Below, one piece after another: positions 28,618 through 37,769 of a stretch of 64,000 nucleotides of DNA (position 1 is the first letter of the stretch; each line of letters starts with the position of its first letter). The DNA is from Endozoicomonas sp965261315 (GTDB lineage Bacteria; Pseudomonadota; Gammaproteobacteria; Pseudomonadales; Endozoicomonadaceae), in contig CBDHDM010000017.1 of the NCBI GenBank assembly GCA_965261315.1, forward strand, positions 1-64,000. The letters run 5' to 3'. The notes beneath the pieces are model-generated. The model searched no databases. It was not told where the DNA came from and saw only the letters and a list, made by a program, of their open reading frames with translations. Position numbers and translations under genes: made by a program.

Positions 28618-28644
28618 TAAATCTCAACTGAAAGCTCCCTTATA

Positions 28645-28712
28645 ACCACAGAGATCACCAAGTACACGAAGAATAAAAGTCTTTTCTTTGTGAGCTTGGT
28701 GATCTCTGTGGT
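28645..28712. repeat. Long inverted repeat between convergent genes
   Basis: Perfect 18-bp arms (ACCACAGAGATCACCAAG / CTTGGTGATCTCTGTGGT) surround a 32-base interior that itself pairs imperfectly (CACGAAGA / TCTTTGTG). The extended stem could end transcription of both the YeeE/YedE operon and rnr. The arm sequence resembles an 'ACCACAGAG' repeat seen between genes in many bacteria, so it may be a mobile repeat unit. Confidence 0.7.
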
Positions 28713-28723
28713 GCAACGTTTAC

Positions 28724-31351
28724 CTACTGGCTGACTTTTTGCTTACGGGGCTGTCTACCACTTGGCTTTGAAGCCTTTGCTGGATCAGACTTCTTAGCAC
28801 TGCTTTTTTTCTTCTTATCCGCAGCCTTCTTTTTACCTGAAGAGGTTGGTTTACGTTTTTTACCCGTTGCTTTGGAAGCCTTCTTTCCCGCCGATTTACG
28901 ACCTGAGGGCTTGCTTTCCTCTGAGGAGCCTTCAGCTCGTGAAGAGCCTTTCCCTTTTTTAGCCGCCTCTTCTGCAGCCTTTGCCTCCCGCAATAATTTT
29001 GCCTTGGCCGCAGCAGACTTAAACCGACTGCCCAATGCAGCACTGCCAGCAGATTTACCGGGAGAACGAGACTGTTTAGAAGCGCCAGATTTACCAGAAG
29101 CCTTTCTCCGATTTGGGTTACTCAGCGTTGACAGCAGTTCGAAGTCTATCTTCTTGTCATCCAGGTTGACTTTACTGACCATGACTTCCAGCTCATCACC
29201 AAGACCAAACCGGCGCCCGGTTCGCTCACCTTTCATGCAATGATGAACATTGTCGTAAATATAATAGTCATCCGGGAGGCTGGTCACATGAACCAATCCC
29301 TCAACAAAGACATCCTTCAATTCAACAAACAGACCAAAGCCCGTTACCGCAGAAACAATGCCGCTGAAGGTCTGGCCAATATGCTGCTGCATATAGTCAC
29401 ACTTCAGCCAATCCATCGCATCACGGGTTGCCAGGTCGGCTCGTCGCTCGGTAGTAGAACAGTGTTCACCCAATGACTGAATATCTGCTGCACTGTAGGG
29501 GTAAATCCGCTTCTCAGGAATCGGGTTGGCACCTACACGCACTACATGGCGTGATGGAATTTCTGAACGGATAATATGACGGATTGCCCGGTGAACCAGC
29601 AGGTCAGGATAACGACGAATTGGTGAGGTAAAATGGGCATAAGCTTTGAATGCCAACCCAAAATGCCCCTGGTTATCACCGGTATATACCGCCTGACTCA
29701 TGGAACGCAGAATCACAGTCTGGATGACGTGAAAATCAGGGCGATCTTTTACCTTAAGCAACAGAGCCTGAATATCTCTTGGCGTCACCTTCCCGGAAGG
29801 TACTGATAATGCAAGACTGCCAAGGAAACTGTTCAGATTAAGCTTCTTCTCCAGCGTTGGCCCTTCATGCACTCGATAAAGCCCGGGTAAGTTATGTTTA
29901 TCCAGAAACTTGGCGGCACAAACGTTGGCACACAACATACACTCTTCAATCAGCTTATGAGCATCATTTCGCACCGTGGGTACAATTTGCTCAATTTTCC
30001 GATGCCGACCAAAGATAATTTGAGTCTCTACCGTATCAAAATCAATGGTTCCCCGTTCACCACGAACAGAAATCAATGTTTTGTACAGAGAGTACAGCTG
30101 ATCAATATGCAGGGTCAGTAATCGATACTCACTGCGTAATGCCCGGCCCTCGTCACTCAGGGGCTCTGATAGCATTGCCCAGACTTTGTTGTAGGTCAGC
30201 CTGGCATGGGATCGAATAACACTTTCATAAAATTTGTAACCTGACAGTTTACCTGTGGCACTGATGGTCATTTCACAGACCATAGCCAGCCGATCCACCT
30301 CCGGATTCAGTGAGCAGAGCCCATTGGAAAGCACTTCAGGCAACATGGGGATAACATGGCCGGGAAAATAAACAGAGGTTCCCCGGTTAACCGCTTCTTT
30401 ATCCAAAGCGGAGCCTGGTTTCACATAATTCGAGACATCAGCAATGGCAACGAAAAGTCGCCAGCCCCCACCTTTTTTGGCCTCACAATAAACAGCATCA
30501 TCAAAGTCACGGGCATCTTCACCATCAATAGTGACAAAGGGCGTTTCGCGTAAATCAACCCGGAATGCTTTATCGGACTCGGCGACTTCAGACGTGAATC
30601 CTTTACACTGATTCTCTACGTCTTCTGGCCAGGTATGAGGAATGTTATGGGTGCGCACCGCCACCTCAACTTCCATACCCGCATCGGCTCTGCCACCAAG
30701 AATCTCCTTAACAATCCCCATAGGCATATTACGGCGCCCGGGCTGCTGAGTAATTTCCAGAAGAACATACTGACCTTCGGTAGGCATCAAGGGGCCGGGC
30801 TGAACGATAATCTCCCGACTGATGCGGGGATTCTCTGGCACAATAAATGCCGCCCCGGACTCGGTATAATAGCGACCAACAACCTGCGTTGTATTTCGCT
30901 CAAGAACTTCAACCAGTTGACCTTCTCTGCGTCCCCGATGATCAACCCCTGATTCACGCACAACCGCCCGGTCACGATCAAAAAGTTGCCGCATTTCTCT
31001 TGGAGAGAGGTAGAGATCCTCACCACCACCATCAGGAATCAGGAAACCAAAACCTTCTTTGTTTCCCTGAATGACACCCTTGACCAGATTCAGTTTACTG
31101 ATCAAGGCAAAAGCACTCTTACGATTCTGCAACAATTGGCCATCACGAATCATCGCCTTGAGACGGAACATTAACGCTTCTTTCTGCTCCTCATCCGTGA
31201 CGCCCATTTCACGACACAATGCCTGATGACTGGCTGGTGCGCCCCGCTGCTCAAGAAATTCTATGATATATAGACGACTGGGAATGGGATTCTCATATCG
31301 TTCTGCTTCCAGGGAAGCTTGACTGTCCTGGTTTTTCCACCCTTTTGACAT
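28724..31351 (-). CDS. rnr: Ribonuclease R
   Basis: Processive 3'-5' exoribonuclease that degrades structured RNA. In its 875 residues are an N-terminal helix-turn-helix, cold-shock domains, the RNB catalytic domain with the metal-binding DGEDARDFDDAV motif, and an S1 domain (FSGIVSAVTGFGLFVELKDVFVEGLVHV). The last 140 residues are a very Lys/Ser/Ala-rich low-complexity tail, longer than the E. coli tail, likely unfolded and RNA-binding. Intact. It is followed downstream by accessory genes instead of rlmB. Confidence 0.95.
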   Translation of the reverse strand: MSKGWKNQDSQASLEAERYENPIPSRLYIIEFLEQRGAPASHQALCREMGVTDEEQKEALMFRLKAMIRDGQLLQNRKSAFALISKLNLVKGVIQGNKEGFGFLIPDGGGEDLYLSPREMRQLFDRDRAVVRESGVDHRGRREGQLVEVLERNTTQVVGRYYTESGAAFIVPENPRISREIIVQPGPLMPTEGQYVLLEITQQPGRRNMPMGIVKEILGGRADAGMEVEVAVRTHNIPHTWPEDVENQCKGFTSEVAESDKAFRVDLRETPFVTIDGEDARDFDDAVYCEAKKGGGWRLFVAIADVSNYVKPGSALDKEAVNRGTSVYFPGHVIPMLPEVLSNGLCSLNPEVDRLAMVCEMTISATGKLSGYKFYESVIRSHARLTYNKVWAMLSEPLSDEGRALRSEYRLLTLHIDQLYSLYKTLISVRGERGTIDFDTVETQIIFGRHRKIEQIVPTVRNDAHKLIEECMLCANVCAAKFLDKHNLPGLYRVHEGPTLEKKLNLNSFLGSLALSVPSGKVTPRDIQALLLKVKDRPDFHVIQTVILRSMSQAVYTGDNQGHFGLAFKAYAHFTSPIRRYPDLLVHRAIRHIIRSEIPSRHVVRVGANPIPEKRIYPYSAADIQSLGEHCSTTERRADLATRDAMDWLKCDYMQQHIGQTFSGIVSAVTGFGLFVELKDVFVEGLVHVTSLPDDYYIYDNVHHCMKGERTGRRFGLGDELEVMVSKVNLDDKKIDFELLSTLSNPNRRKASGKSGASKQSRSPGKSAGSAALGSRFKSAAAKAKLLREAKAAEEAAKKGKGSSRAEGSSEESKPSGRKSAGKKASKATGKKRKPTSSGKKKAADKKKKSSAKKSDPAKASKPSGRQPRKQKVSQ

Positions 31352-31680
31352 GTGGTTATCGCACCTCTTTATTCAGCTCACGGCTGCTTATTCAGCTCAC
31401 GGCTGCTTATTCAGCTCACGGCCGTTTATACCGCTCATGGCTGCTTACTATGAAAATGCCGCCTACATGGTTTCTTCCCAGCTTTGCAGTTCGGGCGAGG
31501 CATTATTTTCGATGGTCCGGAACTCCGGCTCATGACTGTCTGGCTGAAATAACAATAGAAAAGTATGAGCTCAGACAGATGGTGGAAGTAAACATTGAAT
31601 CCATTCTGTATTAGTACATGGTTCGGACAGTCAATGTAAAGATGTTCTCAGGGAAGCACTGAAAAATTTAGACGCTGATA
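31352..31680. other. Spacer upstream of rnr
   Basis: The purA-rnr gap. It contains a 4 x 19-base tandem repeat close to the rnr start and otherwise no supported gene. Confidence 0.5.
31369..31444. repeat. Tandem repeat, four copies of 19 bases
   Basis: The unit TTATTCAGCTCACGGCTGC occurs at 31369, 31388, 31407 and 31426. Copies 1 and 2 are identical, copy 3 differs at two bases near its end, and copy 4 differs at several. It sits 18 bases upstream of the rnr start codon, within the presumed leader. Confidence 0.9.
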
Positions 31681-31684
31681 AAAG

Positions 31685-31722
31685 AATAGCCGATTCATCA
31701 AATGACAAACCGGCTATTTTTA
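31685..31722 (-). terminator. Terminator after purA
   Basis: AATAGCCG / CGGCTATT arms lie 23 bases past the purA stop, and a U-rich run (CUUUUAU) follows on the minus strand. Confidence 0.6.
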
Positions 31723-31744
31723 TCAGGGGAGTAAGACCTGATGA

Positions 31745-33037
31745 TCAGGCAAATGGCTGGCGCAGTACGATAGTTTCTACACGATCAGGGCCGGTAGAAA
31801 TAATATCAATAGGCGCACCCGTCACTTCCTCAAGACGCTTGATGTAAGCCAGCGCGCTGGCTGGTAATTCATCAATGCTCTTCGCACCGAAGGTAGACTC
31901 GGTCCAGCCTGGCATCTCTTCATAAACGGGCTGAACCGCTTCGTACTCTTCCACATCCACTGGTGTAGTGATGGATTCGCCATCGGCATTTTTATAATCC
32001 ACACAGATGCGAATGGTCTCCAGACCATCAAGAACATCCAGCTTGGTCAGGCACAGCCCACTGACAGAGTTAATCTGGATAGCCTGTCTCAGGGCAACGG
32101 CATCAAACCAGCCACAACGACGCGGACGGCCAGTAGTTGCACCAAACTCATTACCTACCTTGGCAAGATGACGCCCATTTTCATCATCAAGTTCAGTCGG
32201 GAAAGGTCCGGAACCGACACGCGTCGTATAGGCCTTGGTGATACCCAGAACATAATCCAGATACAAAGGACCAAACCCAGTACCGGTTGATGCACCACCT
32301 GCAGTGGTATTGGAAGAAGTTACAAAAGGGTAAGTGCCATGATCAATATCCAGCAAAGAGCCCTGTGCTCCCTCAAACAGGATATGGTCACCACGTTCAT
32401 GGTGCTCATGCATGCGATCAGAAACACGATCGATCATCGGAATCAGCTCTTCAGCCATGGTCAGCGTGTCATCCAGAACCGTCTGATAGTCCACCGCATC
32501 TACTTTGTAATAGTGCTGCAGAGCAAAGTTGTGATAGTCCATCACCTCTTTCAGTTTCCTGGCGAAACGCTCAGGATGGAGCAGATCAGCAACACGCAGG
32601 CCTCTGCGAGCCACTTTATCTTCATAAGCCGGACCAATGCCACGGCCGGTAGTACCGATTTTGGCTTCACCACGGGCCAGTTCACGAGCCTGATCCAGTG
32701 CAATATGGTAAGGCAGAATCAGTGGGCAGGAAGGGCTGAGTTTCAATCGCTCACGAACAGGCACGCCGGTCTCTTCCAGTTGCTTCAGCTCTTTCAGCAA
32801 TGCCTCAGGGGAAAGCACAACGCCATTACCAATGTAGCAAACAACACCTTCACGCAGAATGCCGGAGGGGATCAGGTGCAGAACGGTTTTCTCACCATTA
32901 ATAACGAGGGTGTGTCCGGCATTATGGCCGCCCTGAAAGCGCACTACCGCCTCAGCCTGCTCTGTCAGCAGATCGACAATCTTGCCTTTACCTTCATCAC
33001 CCCACTGGGTGCCAAGTACGACAACAGTCTTACCCAT
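31745..33037 (-). CDS. purA: Adenylosuccinate synthetase
   Basis: GTP-dependent enzyme that converts IMP and aspartate to adenylosuccinate in AMP synthesis. The GTP-binding GDEGKGKIVD motif near the N-terminus, GGHNAGHTLV, and the signature QGSLLDIDHGTYPFVTSSNT are all present. At 430 residues it is full length and intact. It follows hisZ by 162 bases in the conserved cluster. Confidence 0.97.
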   Translation of the reverse strand: MGKTVVVLGTQWGDEGKGKIVDLLTEQAEAVVRFQGGHNAGHTLVINGEKTVLHLIPSGILREGVVCYIGNGVVLSPEALLKELKQLEETGVPVRERLKLSPSCPLILPYHIALDQARELARGEAKIGTTGRGIGPAYEDKVARRGLRVADLLHPERFARKLKEVMDYHNFALQHYYKVDAVDYQTVLDDTLTMAEELIPMIDRVSDRMHEHHERGDHILFEGAQGSLLDIDHGTYPFVTSSNTTAGGASTGTGFGPLYLDYVLGITKAYTTRVGSGPFPTELDDENGRHLAKVGNEFGATTGRPRRCGWFDAVALRQAIQINSVSGLCLTKLDVLDGLETIRICVDYKNADGESITTPVDVEEYEAVQPVYEEMPGWTESTFGAKSIDELPASALAYIKRLEEVTGAPIDIISTGPDRVETIVLRQPFA

Positions 33038-33198
33038 GGAATCGGTCTCTTAGTTTCAATGCGATACAGCCCAAGGACTGCATATTTAACTTAAAATCCG
33101 CAGATCATCTACGGACAGAATACGACAACCGGTTGCTAACCCGAACGGCAAATGCTGTTGCGCCCATACTTCCCGGCTCAACAGGTCTTGATGCCATC

Positions 33199-34380
33199 TT
33201 ATAAAGGTTCAACCAACCATTCGCCGTCACGGCAGATCAGCTGACGGTTGCAACCCATGCCCGCTGCTTCTGTCTCTTGCCCGGGCAGTTGTCGAACTAC
33301 CCGCTCCCCCTGTCGACGCAGGGTCTGCACAATAGCAGCATCCGCATCAGCAGGTGCAAAAATGGTCGCGCCTTCCGTACAGTCTTCTGTACTTCCAGCC
33401 TTCAGTTCCAGCAACGCCTTAAGGTCAGTACTGAAACCGGTTGCTGGTCGGGATCGACCAAACGCCTGGCCAATCCCATCATACCGCCCACCTTTAGCGA
33501 CTGCCTGCCCCTGACCAGGGAGGTATGCCGCAAAAACGACACCAGTATGATAGTTGTAGCCTCTCAACTCACCCAGATCGAAGTAAAACCCGGTTCCGGG
33601 GTAGAGGCTGGTAATTTCTCGAGCAATGACTTCAAGTTCATTCAACGCAATAGCCACACCCTGTGGTGCATCGACAAACTCACCCCTGGCCCGTTCGAGT
33701 ATTTCAGGCCCACCTGCCAGATGCGGTAACACCCTGAGCATCCTGCCAGAGGCCTCATTAAGATCCCACTGGTTCAGCAACTGCTCTACTTCAGTAATAG
33801 CCTTGCGTTGCAAGGCATCAAACAGCTCAAGCTCCTGATCACCTGACAACCCAGCCTGAGCGGCCAGTAACCGATATATCTGTACGTGCCCAAGATCAAG
33901 GCTGACTGAGTCTGCATCCACCTGAGCCAGTGTTTCCAGCATCAGGGAAATCACTTCCAGATCACTTTCAATACCAGAGTGCCCATACAGCTCTGCACCG
34001 ATCTGGATCGGAGACCTTGAGGCTCCCAGAGAGGCCGGACGGGCATGAAAGACACTGCCCGCATAACAGAGTCTTACTGGTCCATCCACTTTCAGAGTAT
34101 GAGCATCAATCCTTGCTACCGCTGGTGTTGTATCTGCCCTTAACCCCATGGTTCTACCGGTCAGCTGATCAGTTACCTTGAAGGTTTGAAGATCAAGGTC
34201 ATGACCGACACCTGCCGTCAGTGACTCCATAAACTCCAGATGGGGAGGAATCACCAGCTGGTAACCCCAGCGGTCAAACAGGTCGAGCATGTCGCGCCTT
34301 AACTTTTCAGCACAACGGGCCCTGCCGGGTAGAATTTCCTCAATTCCGTCAGGCAGCAGCCAGCGATCAGCGACGGTCAT
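33199..34380 (-). CDS. hisZ: ATP phosphoribosyltransferase regulatory subunit
   Basis: HisRS-like paralogue that activates the short form of HisG in histidine synthesis. The start at 34380 (MTVADRWLLPDGIEEILPG) is chosen because AGAGAGG lies 5 bases upstream and it matches the family. The frame is open 36 codons further with no support. At 393 residues it shows class II synthetase-like segments (LRADTTPAVARI, GGRYDGIGQAFGR). Cytoplasmic and intact, in the usual order DUF2065-hisZ-purA. The short HisG would be encoded elsewhere. Confidence 0.92.
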   Translation of the reverse strand: MTVADRWLLPDGIEEILPGRARCAEKLRRDMLDLFDRWGYQLVIPPHLEFMESLTAGVGHDLDLQTFKVTDQLTGRTMGLRADTTPAVARIDAHTLKVDGPVRLCYAGSVFHARPASLGASRSPIQIGAELYGHSGIESDLEVISLMLETLAQVDADSVSLDLGHVQIYRLLAAQAGLSGDQELELFDALQRKAITEVEQLLNQWDLNEASGRMLRVLPHLAGGPEILERARGEFVDAPQGVAIALNELEVIAREITSLYPGTGFYFDLGELRGYNYHTGVVFAAYLPGQGQAVAKGGRYDGIGQAFGRSRPATGFSTDLKALLELKAGSTEDCTEGATIFAPADADAAIVQTLRRQGERVVRQLPGQETEAAGMGCNRQLICRDGEWLVEPL

Positions 34381-34468
34381 AACAGCCTCTCTTATTGTTA
34401 CTGTGGAAGTTTTTTCTTCGCCCCTTTCCATCATTTCAGTACTGGAAAGTTTCCAGAGCGAAGAGGCC

Positions 34469-34518
34469 AGGGCCTGTTGACGTTTCATTGCGAGCTCAGC
34501 GAAACGTCAACAGGCCCT
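34469..34518. repeat. 50-base palindromic repeat, copy 1
   Basis: Perfect 17-bp arms (AGGGCCTGTTGACGTTT / AAACGTCAACAGGCCCT) surround a 16-base loop. The right arm overlaps the stop of the DUF2065 gene. A degenerate second copy lies at 37906-37952, so this is likely an interspersed repeat family. Confidence 0.75.
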
Positions 34519-34711
34519 ACCCATTGATCAGATACAGTAAAGCCACACCCACCAGCATGCTGATCAGACCGGCTATTCTCAGCTGCCGATCATCAATCTC
34601 AGCTAACCGGCGAACCAATTGTCGCCAGCGCTGTGGGTAAAGAAATGGCACAATGCCCTCAAGCACCAGCATAAGGCTGAAAGCAACCAGTAATTGCTGC
34701 CCAAAGTCCAT
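34517..34711 (-). CDS. DUF2065 (YjeT-like) small membrane protein
   Basis: A 64-residue protein with two membrane helices (LLVAFSLMLVLEGIVPFLYP and IAGLISMLVGVALLYLI) joined by a basic linker (RRLAEIDDRQLR). Its size, sequence and position between hflC and hisZ identify the DUF2065/YjeT family. Function is unknown. Intact. Confidence 0.88.
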   Translation of the reverse strand: MDFGQQLLVAFSLMLVLEGIVPFLYPQRWRQLVRRLAEIDDRQLRIAGLISMLVGVALLYLING

Positions 34712-34773
34712 TGCCTACTCTCCGCTGTTCAATCCCCCGGCATGGCCATGAGTTCAGTGAACCCACACACGAA

Positions 34774-34796
34774 AAAACCGGGCGAGGCCCGGTTTT
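34774..34796 (-). terminator. Rho-independent terminator after hflC
   Basis: Perfect AAAACCGGGC-GAG-GCCCGGTTTT stem. On the minus strand it is followed by a run of six T. It separates hflKC from the DUF2065-hisZ-purA group. Confidence 0.88.
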
Positions 34797-34828
34797 GTTA
34801 ATATTACCACTCTATTCGCAAGAGTTCA

Positions 34829-35704
34829 TTATTTGCCTTGCTTATCGTGGTTAAAGTAACGAAAGAAGTCACCCTTTGGCTCAATCAACATGATATCACC
34901 AGACTCTCCAAAGCTCTCTCTATAGGCCTGAAGGCTTCGATAGAAAGCATAGAACTCAGGGTCCTGCTGGTATGCCTTGGCATAAATATCTGCTGACTTG
35001 GCATCCCCATCACCGCGGATCATTTCAGACTGACGGTATGCATCTGCCAGAACTACACGCTTCTCACGATCAGCGTTCGCCATGATACCTTCCGCCATCT
35101 CCTGACCACGGGAACGATAGTCTTGAGCCTCTTTTTCACGCTCAGATGACATACGCTCGAACACAGAGTCACTGACCTGTGGCGGCAAGTCGATTCGCTT
35201 GATACGCACATCCATGACACTGACACCAAGCTCTTTCTGAGCAACGTCATTCAAGGACTTGGTCAAGGCTTCAATCATCTCATCGCGCTGACCTGAAACC
35301 ACTTCATTCAGGGTGAGGCTACCGAACTGGTTACGCATGCTGGACTCAGCGCGCTGGGCCAGAAGATTACTGGCACGGAACACATCACCCGCCGTTGCAC
35401 GGTAGAAGTCATACACATCATGAATTCGCCACTTGATGTAGGAATCCACAATAACGGCCTTCTGCTCAAGGGTCAGGAAACGCTCGGATGGAACATCCAG
35501 CGTCTGCAGACGACCATCAAACACCTTAACCTTATCAATGACCGGAATCTTTACATGCAGACCAGGGGGAATGCTGTCACGCACTACCTGACCAAAACGA
35601 AGTTGAACCGCTCTCTCCCGCTCGGAGATGACAAAGAGGCTACCCCACGCCAGTATCACAGCAACCAGGGTAATAATCAGTCCAGTGAATGCTTTCTGAC
35701 TCAT
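34829..35704 (-). CDS. hflC: HflC, SPFH-domain modulator of FtsH
   Basis: A 291-residue inner-membrane protein with one N-terminal helix (GLIITLVAVILAWGSLFVI) and a periplasmic SPFH/band-7 domain. It forms the HflK-HflC cage that holds the FtsH protease. Typical segments are ERERAVQLRFGQVV and YRSRGQEMAEGIMANADREK. Its start overlaps the hflK stop by 4 bases. Intact. Confidence 0.95.
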   Translation of the reverse strand: MSQKAFTGLIITLVAVILAWGSLFVISERERAVQLRFGQVVRDSIPPGLHVKIPVIDKVKVFDGRLQTLDVPSERFLTLEQKAVIVDSYIKWRIHDVYDFYRATAGDVFRASNLLAQRAESSMRNQFGSLTLNEVVSGQRDEMIEALTKSLNDVAQKELGVSVMDVRIKRIDLPPQVSDSVFERMSSEREKEAQDYRSRGQEMAEGIMANADREKRVVLADAYRQSEMIRGDGDAKSADIYAKAYQQDPEFYAFYRSLQAYRESFGESGDIMLIEPKGDFFRYFNHDKQGK

Positions 35705-36867
35705 CGACTTACCCTCCCTCCACTGGCACGCGAGCTATTGACGCGCTTATTCAATTCTTCTGTCACCCGGGTAGTAATCTCGTTTAATTCCTGCGCAGAT
35801 AACTGTCTGGAAGGCATACTGCTGCTACCATGGGACTGTGTCAGCTTATCGAGTGGCAGATACATCATGTTATTGCCACCTTCAACATCCACAAGTACCT
35901 TGCTGGACTTACTGAACACTTCTTCAATGGTTTCAATGTACAGACGCTCACGGGTTACTTCAGGCGCCCGCTTATATTCACTCATCAATTTCACGAAACG
36001 ATCAGCCTCACCTTCCGCCCTGGCCACCACTTCATCACGGTAACCGTTGGCATTCTCAATGGTACGCTGAGCCTGACCACGCGCTTCCGGAACGATTTTA
36101 TTGGCGTAGACCTGAGCCTTGTTTTTGGCTCTTTCTTCGTCCTCACGGGCCCGGATAACATCATCAAAAGCGGTCTGCACTTCTTTTGGAGGCTGAGCGC
36201 TTTCAATGTTGACCTTGGCGACATTAAGGCCGGTGCCATAGCTATCGAGGTAAGCCTGAAGACGATCACGCACCTCAATACCCATAATTTCACGACCTTC
36301 CGTCAGCACCTGATACATCTCGGAACCACCGACAACGTGACGCAATGCACTTTGTGTCGCTTCCTCAAGACTCACCAGCGGCTTGGCCACATTCAGGACA
36401 TAGTCTTTGATATCCTCAATGTTGTACTGAACCGACATGGCCACTTCAACAATATTCTCATCTTCAGTCAGCATCTGCTGGTGAAGGTTATAAGTACGAA
36501 GCTCGGTAACACGTTCCTGATATTTGGTATCAATGGGGGGAAAGTATATATGCAGACCTGGTCCTACGGTTTCAGCATATTCACCGAACCGAAGAATAAC
36601 TACCTGTTCTTTTTCATCAACTGTATAGACCGCATTCCAGACATAGGCAACAGCCGCCAGAATCAGAATGCCGATAAATATTCCGGATGAAGAGCTTGGT
36701 TGAGCACCTCCACCAGAGCCACCTTTACGGCCTCCCCCAAACATGGAATTCAGTTTTTCCTGAAATTTGCGAAAAGCATCGTCCAAGTCCGGTGGTCCTT
36801 GCTTATCGCCTTTGTTACCACCGCCCCATGGATCCTGGTTATTTCCACCCGGCTCGTTCCAGGCCAT
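35701..36867 (-). CDS. hflK: HflK, SPFH-domain modulator of FtsH
   Basis: A 388-residue partner of HflC. The N-terminus is Gly/Asn-rich (MAWNEPGGNNQDPWGGGNKGD) and is followed by one membrane helix (FIGILILAAVAYVWNAVY), the SPFH domain (DEKEQVVILRFGEYAETVGPGLH) and a long helical region. It starts the hflKC transcript after a 407-base gap from the hemerythrin gene. Intact. A 286-codon frame on the opposite strand is a shadow. Confidence 0.95.
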   Translation of the reverse strand: MAWNEPGGNNQDPWGGGNKGDKQGPPDLDDAFRKFQEKLNSMFGGGRKGGSGGGAQPSSSSGIFIGILILAAVAYVWNAVYTVDEKEQVVILRFGEYAETVGPGLHIYFPPIDTKYQERVTELRTYNLHQQMLTEDENIVEVAMSVQYNIEDIKDYVLNVAKPLVSLEEATQSALRHVVGGSEMYQVLTEGREIMGIEVRDRLQAYLDSYGTGLNVAKVNIESAQPPKEVQTAFDDVIRAREDEERAKNKAQVYANKIVPEARGQAQRTIENANGYRDEVVARAEGEADRFVKLMSEYKRAPEVTRERLYIETIEEVFSKSSKVLVDVEGGNNMMYLPLDKLTQSHGSSSMPSRQLSAQELNEITTRVTEELNKRVNSSRASGGRVSR

Positions 36868-37274
36868 ATATGTCTCCGTAGAGTCAGCATCAAATTAAAT
36901 GTTGGTCTGAGCATCCCTGTTACTGGGGACAACTGGCTTTTAAATCAATCGCCGGTCCATCAGAGGATGTGCATACCATAGTCACCTTCAGACCTTAAGG
37001 GCCAGTCAGGTATGACATGACGTCGCAGGATAAATTTCCAGAGCAGCCATCAACTTCCACTCCACCACAGGGGAGTAGAAAATGCAACGTATCCGTGCAG
37101 CCTGGGATCCTGACTTACCTTACAGGCACATCAATGTGATATGCACAGTAAAGGTAGTTCCTGAGCCAGATTGTAGAGTTTGGATAGCGAATAGCGCAAG
37201 CCGAATTGGTAAAGACCGCAACGGATTTTCTTTACAAACCCTGAATTAGAGCCATTTCGCCCAAAATTCATCCA
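36868..37274. other. Gap between hemerythrin gene and hflK
   Basis: 407 bases with no supported frame. It presumably holds the hflKC promoter. It is a likely insertion scar, since hflX normally abuts hflK. Confidence 0.4.
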
Positions 37275-37769
37275 TCATTCATGATGAAATATTCGGTCCA
37301 GCCAAGAACGCTTCTTATAATTCGCAGCAACACCTTTTGAAAGCATAAACGGGACATACTCCCGATCTTCCTCCATTATATGCCTGGTCAGCCAAACTCT
37401 TAAAAAATGAAGCAACTCAAAACTGACGTGCTGTCCCTGAATCACTTTCTTATGAAGATTATTTACCTGTTCAATCAACTGTGTGTGATGCTTTTTGTGC
37501 TCCTCATAATCCGGATACCCAAGCACTCTCATCAACGACTCTTCTACTGTGAAGTGAATGCGGGTGTACTCCACAAGACGACCAAGAATTTCCCGGCCAA
37601 CCTCTGACCCCTGTCTTTCATGGATAGCTCGGTGTAATTCATTCAGTAGGTCCACCAGAACACGGTGCTGAGCATCAATCTCCTCAATACCAACACACAA
37701 TTTATCTGACCATGGGAATAACTCTTCTGAATTATTATCTATTTCCACACTGTCAATATTAAGCATCAC
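37275..37769 (-). CDS. Bacteriohemerythrin
   Basis: A 164-residue single-domain hemerythrin, a di-iron oxygen-binding protein. The expected ligands are visible: AQHRVL, HFTVEESLM, HKKHHTQL and HIMEEDREYVPF, giving His-His-Glu-His-His-His-Asp in order. The C-terminus has a short basic tail. Either of two adjacent Met codons could be the start. Its place between hflX and hflK is unusual and suggests a late insertion. It could supply or buffer oxygen or act in redox sensing. Confidence 0.88.
   Translation of the reverse strand: MMLNIDSVEIDNNSEELFPWSDKLCVGIEEIDAQHRVLVDLLNELHRAIHERQGSEVGREILGRLVEYTRIHFTVEESLMRVLGYPDYEEHKKHHTQLIEQVNNLHKKVIQGQHVSFELLHFLRVWLTRHIMEEDREYVPFMLSKGVAANYKKRSWLDRIFHHE

Noticed and set aside
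32339..33094. Plus-strand frame of 251 codons over purA
   Set aside because: Shadow of purA, which is confidently identified on the other strand.
35830..36690. Long plus-strand frame (286 codons) over hflK
   Set aside because: Antisense shadow of a well-conserved gene, with no ribosome-binding site or motif.
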